Part shown: positions 37,780 to 46,352 of the stretch, in pieces
How the letters are laid out: each line of letters opens with the position of its first letter
Position numbering within the stretch: position 1 is the stretch's first letter
Assembly: GCF_001653335.1 (NCBI RefSeq)
Contig: NZ_CP015079.1
Coordinates: 4,154,001-4,218,000 of the forward strand
DNA length: 64,000 nucleotides
DNA from: Nocardioides dokdonensis FR1436
GTDB taxonomy: Bacteria > Actinomycetota > Actinomycetes > Propionibacteriales > Nocardioidaceae
Direction of reading: 5' to 3'
Program-made: the position numbers and the translations under genes
Notes under the pieces: generated by a model
The model's input: the letters and a program-made list of their open reading frames with translations, nothing else
Databases searched by the model: none
Told to the model about the DNA's origin: nothing

Positions 37780-38682
37780 GTGCTCGTGTCCCCCGACCCG
37801 AAGCCCGCGCACGACTACACCGACGACCTGCGCCTGGCCCACCTGCTGGCCGACGACGCCGACTCGCTGAGCACCGCGCGCTTCAAGGCGCTGGACCTGC
37901 ACGTGATGAGCAAGCCCGACCTCACCCCGGTCACCGACGCCGACCAGGCCGTCGAGGAGGCGATCCGCCGCACCCTGTCGCGGGTCCGCTCGCGCGACGC
38001 GATCACGGGCGAGGAGCAGGGCACCACCGGCAACAGCCAGCGTCGCTGGATCATCGACCCGATCGACGGCACCAAGAACTTCGTGCGCGGCGTGCCGGTG
38101 TGGGCGACGCTGATCTCCCTGGTCGTCGAGGACGAGGTCGTGCTCGGGGTCGTCTCCGCACCCCAGCTGCAGCGCCGTTGGTGGGCCTCGGCCGGACACG
38201 GCGCCTGGACCGGCCGGTCGCTGCTCAAGGCCACCCAGATGCACGTGTCCGACGTACGCCGCCTCGAGGACGCCTCGCTGTCCTACTCCTCGCTCTCGGG
38301 CTGGGACGAGCGCGGCCGCCTCGACGACATGCTGACCCTGATGCGCCGGTGCTGGCGCACCCGGGCCTACGGCGACTTCTGGTCCTACATGCTCGTCGCC
38401 GAGGGTGCGGTCGACCTGGCCGCGGAGCCGGAGCTCGAGGTCTACGACATGGCCGCCCTCGACGTGATCGTGCGCGAGGCCGGCGGGCGCTTCACCAGCC
38501 TCGACGGCAGCGACGGACCCTTCGGCGGCAACGCGCTGGCCAGCAACGGGCACCTGCACGAGGCGGCCCTGACCTTCCTCGGCTCGCTGCCCGACGACCA
38601 CGACGACCAGCACGACCCCGACTGGCCGCGCACCGGTCCCGGCTCGGTCTCGCAGCTGCGCGGGCGACGCGGCCCCGACTGA
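37780..38682 (+). CDS. hisN: histidinol-phosphatase, inositol monophosphatase-type
   Basis: Dephosphorylates histidinol phosphate in histidine synthesis. The 300-residue Mg-dependent IMPase fold has DLTPVTDADQAVEEAIR, the Glu of ITGEEQG, the metal site IDPIDGTKNFVRGVP and YDMAALDVIVREAGG. The N-terminal ADDADSLSTARFKALDLHVMSKPD is typical of actinobacterial HisN. The start may be the GTG at 37780 or the one at 37786. It is the last gene of the unit with aroA and rsgA. Confidence 0.92.
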   Translation: MLVSPDPKPAHDYTDDLRLAHLLADDADSLSTARFKALDLHVMSKPDLTPVTDADQAVEEAIRRTLSRVRSRDAITGEEQGTTGNSQRRWIIDPIDGTKNFVRGVPVWATLISLVVEDEVVLGVVSAPQLQRRWWASAGHGAWTGRSLLKATQMHVSDVRRLEDASLSYSSLSGWDERGRLDDMLTLMRRCWRTRAYGDFWSYMLVAEGAVDLAAEPELEVYDMAALDVIVREAGGRFTSLDGSDGPFGGNALASNGHLHEAALTFLGSLPDDHDDQHDPDWPRTGPGSVSQLRGRRGPD

Positions 38683-38792
38683 GCTTTTACCGTCCGCCAC
38701 CTGGGCAGATGGCGTGCATGTGAGTCACGACACTTGTACGGTCGAGGTAGTGGGACGTCGATGTCGTCGACCCCCAGGCCACGGAGGTGCAC

Positions 38793-39239
38793 GTGAAGAT
38801 CGCGGACATGATGAGCGCCAAGTCCGGCAGCGCAGGTGGCCCCGTCGCCGTCGTGACGATCAGCCCGGAGGCGGGCGTGCGTGAGCTCGTCGCCCTGCTG
38901 GCCGAGCACAACATCGGGGCCGTCGTCGTCAGCACCGACGGCACCACGATCGACGGCATCGTCAGCGAGCGCGACGTCGTGCGTCGCCTGGCCTCGGACG
39001 GCACGGTCGTGAACAACACCGTCGGCGCGATCATGACCTCGACGGTCGAGTCGACCACGCCGGACGCCCTGCTGGACGACTTGATGCAGCTGATGACCGA
39101 GCGCCGGATCCGCCACATCCCCGTGCTCGACGACGGCGTCCTGGTCGGCATCGTCAGCATCGGCGACGTGGTCAAGCACAAGATCAGCCAGTTGACGTTC
39201 GAGCGCGACCAGCTCGACTCCTACGTGCGCCAGGCCTGA
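38793..39239 (+). CDS. CBS-domain protein
   Basis: A 148-residue protein made of two CBS motifs (about 10-70 and 78-140), the pair forming one Bateman module that usually binds adenosine nucleotides: VREL VALLAEHNIGAVVVSTDG, then ERRIRHIPVLDDGVLVGIVSIGDVVK. It has no effector domain, as in the stand-alone CBS proteins common in Actinobacteria. GGAGG at 38783-38787 sets the GTG at 38793 rather than the overlapping GTG at 38787. The target is unknown. Confidence 0.9.
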   Translation: MKIADMMSAKSGSAGGPVAVVTISPEAGVRELVALLAEHNIGAVVVSTDGTTIDGIVSERDVVRRLASDGTVVNNTVGAIMTSTVESTTPDALLDDLMQLMTERRIRHIPVLDDGVLVGIVSIGDVVKHKISQLTFERDQLDSYVRQA

Positions 39240-39452
39240 GCCCCGACCGCCCGCGGGACGGGCACCGGCTGCTGGCAGCACGGCCGCATGCCGAACCCAG
39301 GAGTCGGGTCCCCACGCTGATGTGGGTCGGCTCCTTCGTGTGCTGCACGGCCCTGGGCACGAGCCACGAGCGGACCACCAGCGTCGCCGTCACCGCGGCG
39401 GGCAACAGCTTCGGCTCGCGGTCGCGATCAGCGTCTTTGACATCCACAGTTT

Positions 39453-39478
39453 CCTCAACAGCCTGTTGAGGTTATGCT
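39453..39478 (+). promoter_or_regulatory. operator and -10 region of the MerR/DICT gene
   Basis: CCTCAACAGCCTGTTGAGG (39453-39471) is a perfect 8-bp inverted repeat with a 3-nt spacer. One base later comes the -10-like TATGCT (39473-39478), 6 bp before the ATG at 39485, so the transcript is probably leaderless. TTGACA at 39437-39442 is 30 bp from that -10, too far for a classic pair. The bases 39240-39436 hold only a doubtful 50-codon frame. Confidence 0.55.
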
Positions 39479-39484
39479 GCGACC

Positions 39485-40387
39485 ATGACCGTGCCGACCA
39501 GCTCCGACCCCGACGCCCGCCTCTCCATCGGCGACCTCGCCGACCAGACCGGTGTCTCCCCGGCCACGCTGCGCATGTGGGAGCAGCGCCACGGCTTCCC
39601 GGTGCCGCAGCGTCTCGAGAGCGGGCACCGTCGCTACCTGGACCGCGACGTCGACGCCGTACGACGCGTTCTCGAGAGCCGCGACGCCGGCACCCGGCTC
39701 GACGCGGCCATCGAGCGCGCGGTCAAGGCCCAGCAGGCCGAGGCCGAGCCGCGGACGCCGTCGGTGTGGGCCGAGCTCCGGCGACGCCACCCGCACCTGG
39801 CCGCGCACCGGCTCACCAAGTCGACGCTGCTGGCGCTCTCCTGGGCGATCGAGGACGAGTTCGCCGCCCGGGCCGACCACGCGCACCTCTTCGGGCTCTT
39901 CCAGCGGGAGGTGAACTTCGAGCGGGCTGAGAAGCGCTGGAACGAGCTGGCCCGCGTGGCCGCCGCGACCTTCGTCTTCGCCGACTTCGAGGAGACCGAC
40001 GTGGCACCGCCCACCGACGGCAGCATCCGCCGCCCCGTGCGGGTGCCGCTGGCGCCGGACGCCCCGATGCGCCGCGAGTGGGCCGTGGTCGTCGACAGCG
40101 TCGACCTGCCGATCGCGCTCACCGCCTGGGAGCTGCCGGGCCAGGAGGACGTGCCCAACCGCGACCGCGTCTTCGAGTCGGCCTGGACGGTCGAGCCGCG
40201 CGCCGTGCGCGACGCGGCCCGGGTCTGCGCCCAGGTCGCCGCCGACGCGGGGATCGCCGAGGCGCCCTCCGCGCTCTACCGGCTCGCTGACGAGCCCGGT
40301 CCGGGGATGGCCGACCTGCGCTCGGTCACGACCCTCTTCAACCGGGTCGTGGCCTACGTCGACCGCGCCCCCCGCGCCCACTCGTGA
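39485..40387 (+). CDS. MerR-type regulator with DICT sensory domain
   Basis: A 300-residue regulator: N-terminal MerR helix-turn-helix (IGDLADQTGVSPATLRMWEQRHGFPVPQRLESGHRRY), then a middle helical part and a C-terminal DICT-like domain (KSTLLALSWAIEDEFAAR ... ANFVFADFEE-like AATFVFADFEE ... EWAVVVDSVDLPIALTAWELPG). DICT domains are associated with light or redox sensing and often sit beside FAD or carotenoid genes, which fits the coupled FAD-oxidoreductase gene. An inverted repeat just before the start is the likely autoregulatory operator. Confidence 0.87.
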   Translation: MTVPTSSDPDARLSIGDLADQTGVSPATLRMWEQRHGFPVPQRLESGHRRYLDRDVDAVRRVLESRDAGTRLDAAIERAVKAQQAEAEPRTPSVWAELRRRHPHLAAHRLTKSTLLALSWAIEDEFAARADHAHLFGLFQREVNFERAEKRWNELARVAAATFVFADFEETDVAPPTDGSIRRPVRVPLAPDAPMRREWAVVVDSVDLPIALTAWELPGQEDVPNRDRVFESAWTVEPRAVRDAARVCAQVAADAGIAEAPSALYRLADEPGPGMADLRSVTTLFNRVVAYVDRAPRAHS

Positions 40388-41694
40388 GCCCGGACCCGGG
40401 CGCGGGGTCGACCGAGGTCGACGTCGTCGTCGTCGGCGCCGGGCTCGCTGGTCTGCAGTGTGCGCGTGAGCTCGTCGGCGCCGGTCTCGACGTCCTGGTC
40501 CTCGAGGGCGCCGACGGCGTGGGCGGCCGGGTCCGCTCCGCGCACGTGGACGGCTACACCGTCGACCGCGGCTTCCAGCTGCTCAACCCCGCCTACCCCG
40601 CCGTGCGCCGCTGGGTCGACACCGCGGCCCTGGGCCTGCAGCCGCTGCCGGCGGGGGTGGCGGCCCGGCTCGACCGCGGCCCGGTCCGGCTGGCCGACCC
40701 GCGCCGCGAGCCCGCCCTGCTCGGCGCCACGCTGCGTGGCGCCGTGCCGCTGCTGGGCCGGGCGCCGGCCGCGGCGCGCTGGGGTCGGCCGCTGCTCACC
40801 CGGGACCACCGCGGACTGGTCGCCCGGGCCGGACGGCTCCGCGCCGACCGGGAGCTGCGCGACGCCCTGGACCAGCACCGGGTGCGGGGCGACCTGCGCC
40901 GCGTCCTCGACGCGTTCCTCTCCGGGGTGGTCCTCGACGACACCGGCGAGACCTCCGACCACTTCGCGCTGCTGCTGACCCGCGCCTTCCTCGACGGCAC
41001 CCCCGCCCTGCCCCGCGGCGGGATGCAGGCCCTGCCCGACCAGCTCGCCCGGGGCCTGGGTGCCCGGCTGCACCTGCGCCGCGAGGCGTCGTCGCTCACG
41101 CTGGGCGCCGACGGCGCCACCGTGGGCACCGACGCCGGACCGGTGCACGCCCGGGTCGTGGTCGTGGCCACCTCGGGGCCCGCCGCGGCGGCGCTGGTCG
41201 ACTCACCCGCCCTGCCCGCACCGCCGACCCGCGGGGTGGTGACGCACTGGTGGGCGCTCGGCACCGGGGGTCTCGACCCCCGGGGCGGGGTGCTGCACGT
41301 CGACGCCCGCACCCGCCCGACCGGGCCGCTGGTCAACACCGCCGTCGTCTCGGCCGCCGCGCCGTCGTACGCACCCGAGGGCCGGCACCTCGTGCAGGCC
41401 TCCGCCCTGCTGTCCCCCGGGCGCCGCGTCCCCGACGAGGCAGCGATGCGTCGGCATGCGGCCGAGCTGCTGGGCACCTCGTCGACCGGCTGGGACACCG
41501 TGGCCCGGCACGAGGTCCCCGACGCCCTGCCCGCGCAGCCCGCTCCGCTGCGGCACCGGCAGGAGCAGGTGCTCGGCCCCGCGCTGGTCGTCTGCGGCGA
41601 CCACCGCGACACTGCGTCGCTGCAGGGCGCGCTGGTCAGCGGGCACCGGGCGGCTGGCTCCGTGCTCCGCCTGGTGCGGGAGCGGGTGGGCTGA
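40384..41694 (+). CDS. FAD-dependent amine oxidase/phytoene-desaturase-like oxidoreductase
   Basis: A 436-residue flavoprotein with an N-terminal dinucleotide fold, VDVVVVGAGLAGLQCARELV, followed by VLEGADGVGGRVRS, the signature of the amine oxidase/protoporphyrinogen oxidase/phytoene desaturase clan. The C-terminal FAD segment is LVVCGDHRDTASLQGALVSG. There is no TM helix. The substrate is unknown; no other carotenoid genes are near. The GTG overlaps the MerR stop by 4 bp, so it is a likely target of that regulator. Confidence 0.86.
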   Translation: MSPDPGAGSTEVDVVVVGAGLAGLQCARELVGAGLDVLVLEGADGVGGRVRSAHVDGYTVDRGFQLLNPAYPAVRRWVDTAALGLQPLPAGVAARLDRGPVRLADPRREPALLGATLRGAVPLLGRAPAAARWGRPLLTRDHRGLVARAGRLRADRELRDALDQHRVRGDLRRVLDAFLSGVVLDDTGETSDHFALLLTRAFLDGTPALPRGGMQALPDQLARGLGARLHLRREASSLTLGADGATVGTDAGPVHARVVVVATSGPAAAALVDSPALPAPPTRGVVTHWWALGTGGLDPRGGVLHVDARTRPTGPLVNTAVVSAAAPSYAPEGRHLVQASALLSPGRRVPDEAAMRRHAAELLGTSSTGWDTVARHEVPDALPAQPAPLRHRQEQVLGPALVVCGDHRDTASLQGALVSGHRAAGSVLRLVRERVG

Positions 41695-41697
41695 GCG

Positions 41698-42144
41698 GTG
41701 GTGGAGGTGCCGACCGCGCTGGCGGTGCACGCGCTCGTGGCGCTGGCCCACCTGGGCTTCCAGGCGACGGTCACCGTGCTGGTCTACCCGGCCCTGGCCC
41801 GGCTCGCCGCCCCTGGGGCGCAGTCGTGCGCAGCGCAGTGGTCCGAGGCCCACCGCCGGCACAGCCGCGCGATCGCGCCGCTGGTCGCGGTGCTCTACCC
41901 CGCGCTGGTGGCCAGCGGCGCCTGGCTCGCGCTCACCGGGCCGGGCGGGGCCGGCTGGGTCGCGCTGCTGGGTGCAGCGGTGGCGGTCGGTGCGACCGCG
42001 GTGGCCGCCGCCCCGACGCACGGCCGGATCGGCCGCGAGGGCCCCACCCCCGCGCTCGTACGCCGATTGCTGCGCGCCGACCGGGCCCGCCTCGCCGGCG
42101 CCGCACTCGGGGCGGCCGGCGCCGTCCTGGCCGTGCTCGGCTGA
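41698..42144 (+). CDS. small membrane protein
   Basis: A 148-residue protein with four hydrophobic segments (about 6-28, 58-76, 82-104 and 128-147) and a short basic loop. There is no recognised domain, though the layout resembles small DUF-type membrane proteins. The GTG start is 3 bp after the FAD oxidoreductase stop, so it is the third gene of the MerR/DICT operon. Confidence 0.7.
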   Translation: MVEVPTALAVHALVALAHLGFQATVTVLVYPALARLAAPGAQSCAAQWSEAHRRHSRAIAPLVAVLYPALVASGAWLALTGPGGAGWVALLGAAVAVGATAVAAAPTHGRIGREGPTPALVRRLLRADRARLAGAALGAAGAVLAVLG

Positions 42145-42150
42145 CGCGAC

Positions 42151-42202
42151 CCCCGGTCGGTCCCCCCGGCCAGTCCCCCCGGTCAGTCCCCCCGGTCAGT
42201 CC
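42151..42202. repeat. 13-bp tandem repeat between convergent genes
   Basis: Four units of 13 bp, CCCCGGTCAGTCC with two variants (CCCCGGTCGGTCC and CCCCGGCCAGTCC). The array runs into the lepB stop codon (TCA on the plus strand at 42196-42198). Confidence 0.85.
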
Positions 42203-42990
42203 AGGGTGTCGAAGGCGCCGGGGGTGTCGAGCAGCGAGAACCGGCTGGCCGGCCAGACCCGGGCGAAGACCTTGCCGACCACCAGGTCGGTGCCGACCCA
42301 GGCCTCGGTGCCGTCGCAGGTCTCCTCGGCGGCGTCGGGCGCGTTCTTGCCCCGTCCCGTGGTGTCGCAGCGCAGGTGGAAGCTCGAGTCGGCGGAGTCG
42401 TCGCGGTGGTCGCCCATCACGAAGACCGAGCCCTCCGGGACGGGACCGGCCGACCAGTCGCAGGAGGCGATCATCGGGCCGTCGCAGTCGCGGTCGTTGC
42501 GGATGAAGCTGCTGGAGTCCAGCGGCTCGCCGTTGACCAGCAGGCGTCCCTGCTCGTCGCAGCAGGTGATGGTGTCGCCCGCGACGCCGATGACGCGCTT
42601 CACCAGGTGACCGCCGGTCGGGTAGAGCCCGATCTTGCTCAGCGTGGACGCGACCGGGCCGGTCGGCCCGGCGGACTCGCGGGGGCTCAGCCAGCTGCCC
42701 GGGTCCTCGAACACGACGACGTCGCCCCGCTCGGGGCCGCCGTCGCCCCAGTAGGAGACCTTCTGCACCAGGATCCGGTCGTTGATCTCCAGGCCGGGCT
42801 CCATGGAGCCCGACGGGATGTAGAACGCCTGCACCAGGAACGTCTTGACCACCAGCGCGAGCACCACGGCCAGGCCCATCAGCAGCAGCGACTCCTGCCA
42901 CAGGGGCATCGAGCGCTTGGCCTTCTTCGGCGTGCGCCGGGGACGACCGGCACCGGGCTGGCCGTCGGCGGATGACGCTTCGTGCGGCAC
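42196..42990 (-). CDS. lepB: signal peptidase I
   Basis: Membrane serine protease that removes Sec/Tat signal peptides. 264 residues: basic cytoplasmic N-terminus (RRTPKKAKRSMP), one TM (LLLMGLAVVLALVVKTFLVQ), catalytic Ser in FYIPSGSMEPGL, catalytic Lys in LVKRVIGVAGD, and box E MGDHRDDSADSS. The insert includes a Cys pair region. The GTG at 42990 is preceded by GGGAGG; a longer frame to 43020 adds ten residues and is less likely. The stop lies inside a 13-bp repeat array. Confidence 0.94.
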   Translation of the reverse strand: MPHEASSADGQPGAGRPRRTPKKAKRSMPLWQESLLLMGLAVVLALVVKTFLVQAFYIPSGSMEPGLEINDRILVQKVSYWGDGGPERGDVVVFEDPGSWLSPRESAGPTGPVASTLSKIGLYPTGGHLVKRVIGVAGDTITCCDEQGRLLVNGEPLDSSSFIRNDRDCDGPMIASCDWSAGPVPEGSVFVMGDHRDDSADSSFHLRCDTTGRGKNAPDAAEETCDGTEAWVGTDLVVGKVFARVWPASRFSLLDTPGAFDTLD

Positions 42991-43063
42991 GTGCCCTCCC
43001 TCGCTGGACCGGTACCCCACCGGCCGCGGCAGACCCTACCGGCAGGGCATTAAGGTCGTGGCC

Positions 43064-43432
43064 ATGGACAAGCCTGAGATCGACTTCCCCGACTTCGACC
43101 CGCCCGCCGACCTGGTCGTCACCGACGTGACGGTGGGTGACGGCGCCGAGGCCGCCTCCGGCCAGACGGTGTCGGTGCACTACGTGGGCGTGGCCCTCTC
43201 CTCCGGCGAGGAGTTCGACGCGTCGTACAACCGCGGCACCCCGCTCCAGTTCCGCCTCGGCATCGGCCAGGTCATCTCCGGATGGGACCAGGGCGTGCAG
43301 GGCATGAAGGTCGGCGGCCGCCGCCAGCTCGTCATCCCGCCGCACCTGGGCTACGGCGACCGGGGTGCCGGCGGCGTCATCAAGCCCGGCGAGACCCTGA
43401 TCTTCGTGGTCGACCTGCTCGGCGTCTCCTGA
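43064..43432 (+). CDS. FKBP-type peptidyl-prolyl isomerase
   Basis: A 122-residue single-domain cytoplasmic PPIase. Motifs: VSVHYVGVALSSGEEFDASYNRG, FRLGIGQVISGWDQGVQGMKVGGRR and LVIPPHLGYGDRGAGGVIKPGETL, with the conserved Tyr, Phe, Trp and Asp residues of the FK506 pocket. There is no signal peptide. It is followed 16 bp later by the FMN oxidase gene. Confidence 0.93.
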   Translation: MDKPEIDFPDFDPPADLVVTDVTVGDGAEAASGQTVSVHYVGVALSSGEEFDASYNRGTPLQFRLGIGQVISGWDQGVQGMKVGGRRQLVIPPHLGYGDRGAGGVIKPGETLIFVVDLLGVS

Positions 43433-43448
43433 GCCGCAGGAGGTGACC

Positions 43449-44612
43449 ATGGGCCACTTCGGCGACCACCAGATCTCGATCTACGTCGACGGGATGATCG
43501 GCGGCACCACGCCGTCGATCACCACCGACCTGGCGTCGCTGGAGGCCGCCGCGGCCCAGGTGCTGGACCCCGCCCCGCTCGGCTACATCGTGCCGAGCGC
43601 GGGCGGGGGTTCGACGGCGCGCGCCAACGTGGCGGCCTTCGAGCGCTGGCGGATCGTGCCGCGGATGCTGCGCGACCACGCCACCCGGGAGCTGGCCACC
43701 GAGGTGCTCGGCACCCCGATGGCGGCACCGGTGATCCTCGGCCCGGTGGGGGTGCAGACCCTGGCCCACCCCGACGGGGAGCTGGCCAGCGCCCGTGCGG
43801 CGACCGCGATGGGGCTGCCCTTCGTGCAGTCCACGCAGGCCGACCACTCGATCGAGCAGGTCGCTGAGGCCTCCGGCGACGGCGCCCGCTGGTACCAGCT
43901 CTACTGGCCCTCCGACCCCGAGCTCTGCGAGAGCTTCCTGGCCCGCGCCCGGGCAGCGGGCTACACGCACCTGGTCGTCACCCTCGACACCACGCTGCTC
44001 GGCTGGCGACCGAAGGACCTGGACCGCGGCTACCTGCCGTTCCTGGCCAACCAGGGCATCGCGACGTACACCAGCGACCCCGTCTTCAACGCCCGGCTGG
44101 AGAAGCCGGCCGCGGAGGACCCGGTCGCCGCCGGCATCGCCTTCGCCGGGGTCTTCCCCAACCCGGGACTGACCTGGGACCAGCTGCCGTGGCTGCGCGA
44201 GCGGTGGCCCGGCCCGATCGTCCTCAAGGGCATCCAGCACGTCGACGACGCGCGCCTCGCCCGTGACCACGGCGTCGAGGGCATCGTGGTGTCCAACCAC
44301 GGGGGGCGCCAGGTCGACGGTGCGGTCGCATCGCTGGACGTGCTGCCCGCCATCGCCGAGGCCGTCGGTGACGACCTGTGCGTGCTCTTCGACTCCGGGG
44401 TGCGCTCCGGGCCCGACGTCCTCAAGGCGCTGGCGCTCGGCGCCGAGGCGGTCCTGCTGGGCCGCCCCTACCTCTACGGCCTCGCGCTCGGCGGCCAGCC
44501 GGGCGTCGAGCACGTGCTGCGCTGCCTGCTCGCCGAGCTCGACCTCACCCTGGCCAACGCCGGGTACGCCGACCACCGCGACCTGAGCCCCGACGCACTG
44601 GTCCGCACCTGA
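43449..44612 (+). CDS. lactate 2-monooxygenase-like FMN enzyme
   Basis: FMN-dependent alpha-hydroxy-acid oxidase of 387 residues, resembling mycobacterial lactate 2-monooxygenase: PRMLRDHATRELATEVLGTPMAAP, WYQLYWPSDPELCESFLARA, VLKGIQHVDDARLA, and the active-site SNHGGRQVDGA with catalytic His and Arg. The phosphate-binding DSGVRSGPDVLKALALGA is intact. The substrate may be lactate or another 2-hydroxy acid. AGGAGG 5 bases before the ATG at 43449 fixes this start over the GTG at 43443. Confidence 0.88.
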   Translation: MGHFGDHQISIYVDGMIGGTTPSITTDLASLEAAAAQVLDPAPLGYIVPSAGGGSTARANVAAFERWRIVPRMLRDHATRELATEVLGTPMAAPVILGPVGVQTLAHPDGELASARAATAMGLPFVQSTQADHSIEQVAEASGDGARWYQLYWPSDPELCESFLARARAAGYTHLVVTLDTTLLGWRPKDLDRGYLPFLANQGIATYTSDPVFNARLEKPAAEDPVAAGIAFAGVFPNPGLTWDQLPWLRERWPGPIVLKGIQHVDDARLARDHGVEGIVVSNHGGRQVDGAVASLDVLPAIAEAVGDDLCVLFDSGVRSGPDVLKALALGAEAVLLGRPYLYGLALGGQPGVEHVLRCLLAELDLTLANAGYADHRDLSPDALVRT

Positions 44613-44630
44613 GCCAGCGGCGCCGGGTGC

Positions 44631-44867
44631 CTACCAGGGCAGCCCGTCGTCGTGGGTCGCCTCGTCGGCGACCCGGGCCGCGAGCGGGCCCAGACGGACG
44701 ACGTCGCCCAGCACCAGCTGACGCCCCCGCCGCGTCTCGACCTCGTCGTTGACGTGCACCTCGCCGGAGGCCACGACCTCCTTGGCCTGCGAGCCGGACT
44801 CGATCAGGTTGGCCAGCTTCAGGAACTGGCCGAGGCGGATCGAGGCGTCGCGGATCGGGACGTCCAT
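44631..44867 (-). CDS. S4-domain RNA-binding protein
   Basis: A 78-residue protein consisting of an S4 fold: IRLGQFLKLANLIESGSQAKEVVASGEVHVNDEVETRRGRQLVLGDVV. It resembles YbcJ/YlmH-type small S4 proteins that bind rRNA or stalled ribosomes. The ATG at 44867 starts MDVPIRDASIRLG; the longer frame to 45020 is unsupported. The partner is unknown. Confidence 0.85.
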   Translation of the reverse strand: MDVPIRDASIRLGQFLKLANLIESGSQAKEVVASGEVHVNDEVETRRGRQLVLGDVVRLGPLAARVADEATHDDGLPW

Positions 44868-44940
44868 GGGCTCTGCAGCAGGGTCGGGCACTCCCCCAGT
44901 CAACCACCCGCCGACGCTCCCCGACCCACCGCGCTCACCG

Positions 44941-44983
44941 CTGGTCGAGCAGCGAGGGCGAGGCTCGAGCGTCGTCGAGACCC
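44941..44983. repeat. REP-like imperfect palindrome
   Basis: The sequence begins CTGGTCGAGCAGCGAGG and ends GTCGTCGAGACCC. The outer arms pair (GGTCGAG with CGAGACC-like halves) around an inner CGAGGCTCGAG. It looks like the dispersed 'GGTCTCGA...TCGACCAG' repeat seen between genes in high-GC actinobacteria. It lies between the S4 gene and DUF445. Confidence 0.5.
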
Positions 44984-45030
44984 CGCAACCCAAGCGGCGT
45001 ACGGCGGGCGCGGCGCTCACCGACGACGGG

Positions 45031-46305
45031 TCAGGGCAGGAGGACGTCGAGGGTGTGGATGAGCACGCCGACGAGGCCGCCGACGATGGTGCCGTTGATC
45101 CGGATGAACTGCAGGTCGCGGCCGACGTGCAGCTCGATGCGGTCCGCGGCCTCCGCGCCGTCCCAGCGCTCGATCGTGTGGGTGATGACGGTGGTGACCT
45201 CGTCGCCGTAGCGCTCGACGACGAAGACGGCCGCCTCGGCCGCGGCCCCGTCGAGCCGGGCGCGGAGCTCCGGCTCGTCGACCAGCCGCTGGGCGAAGCG
45301 GTCCACCTCGAGCAGCAGCCGGGTGCGTACGGCGCCCTCGGGGTCGGCGAGCGATCCGGTCAGGGCGCGCCGCAGCGCGTCCCAGAGCGCGACCGCGGTC
45401 TCGAGCACCTGCGGTCGGTCCAGGAGCCGGTCCTTGAGCCGCTCGGCCCGCTCGCGGGTGCCCGGGTCCTCGATGAGGTCCCGGGCCAGCTGGGCCAGCA
45501 CCGAGTCGAGCGCCGCCCGGGCCCGGTGCCGCGGGTCGTCGCGGATGTCGCCCACCCACCGCACCAGCTCGAGGTGGATGCGCGACACGATCCGTTCGTT
45601 GACGCTCTGGGGCGCCCACCACGGCGCCCGCTCGCCCAGCACGTCCGTGACGGTGTCCGGGTTGTCCACCAGCCACCCGTGCAGCTCGTCGAGCACCAGG
45701 TCGACGAGCCCGTGGTGCAGGTCGTCGCGCATCGCCTCGGTGAGCAGGTTGCCCAGCAGCGGCGAGATCGGCTCCTCACGGAACCGCGGGAACAGCGCGT
45801 CCTCGACGAGGCTGCGCACGTGCTCGTCGCGCACCTTGTCCAGCCCGGCGGCCACGACCTCGGCGGCCTCGTCGACCACGCGGCGCGCGTGCTCCGGGAC
45901 CGCCAGCCAGGCGGCCACGCGGGCGGCCACCTGCGCGGCCCCGACCCGCTCGCGCACCACGGCCTCCTGGAGGAAGTTCTCGCCGACGAACTCCTGCAGG
46001 CCCCGGCCCAGGTCGTCCTTGCGGCGCGGGATCAGCGCGGTGTGCGGGATCGGCAGCCCCAGCGGGTGCCGGAACAGCGCCGTCACCGCGAACCAGTCGG
46101 CGATCGCGCCCACCATCGAGGCCTCGGCGCCGGCGTTGACGAATCCCCAGAACCCGTCGGCCTCGCGGGTCAGCGCGTAGACCACGGCGGCGAGGAGCAG
46201 GAGGCCCAGCGCGACGCTGCGCATCCTGCGCAGCCCGCGGCGGCGCTCGGCGTCCTGCGAGGTGTCGGTGCGGGGGGAGGCGGCGGTGGCCGTGTCGGTG
46301 CTCAT
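45031..46305 (-). CDS. DUF445 family membrane protein
   Basis: A 424-residue protein with an N-terminal TM (about 28-45, VALGLLLLAAVVYALT) and the DUF445 signature ASMVGAIADWFAVTALFRHPLGLPIPHTALIPRRKDDLGRGLQEFVGENFL, followed by a long helical part and a C-terminal hydrophobic segment (IRINGTIVGGLVGVLIHTLDVLL). The role is unknown; an envelope function is suspected from topology. The ATG at 46305 begins MSTDTATAAS. It is divergent from the cytidylyltransferase gene, 47 bp apart. Confidence 0.87.
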   Translation of the reverse strand: MSTDTATAASPRTDTSQDAERRRGLRRMRSVALGLLLLAAVVYALTREADGFWGFVNAGAEASMVGAIADWFAVTALFRHPLGLPIPHTALIPRRKDDLGRGLQEFVGENFLQEAVVRERVGAAQVAARVAAWLAVPEHARRVVDEAAEVVAAGLDKVRDEHVRSLVEDALFPRFREEPISPLLGNLLTEAMRDDLHHGLVDLVLDELHGWLVDNPDTVTDVLGERAPWWAPQSVNERIVSRIHLELVRWVGDIRDDPRHRARAALDSVLAQLARDLIEDPGTRERAERLKDRLLDRPQVLETAVALWDALRRALTGSLADPEGAVRTRLLLEVDRFAQRLVDEPELRARLDGAAAEAAVFVVERYGDEVTTVITHTIERWDGAEAADRIELHVGRDLQFIRINGTIVGGLVGVLIHTLDVLLP

Positions 46306-46352
46306 CAGGGGGTGATTCTCACCTACGGCCGGCTGGTGCGAGACTTCCCCGC

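Noticed and set aside
39319..39471. 50-codon frame MWVGSFVCCTALG between the CBS and MerR genes
   Set aside because: No ribosome binding site, no recognisable similarity, and its end overlaps the operator repeat.
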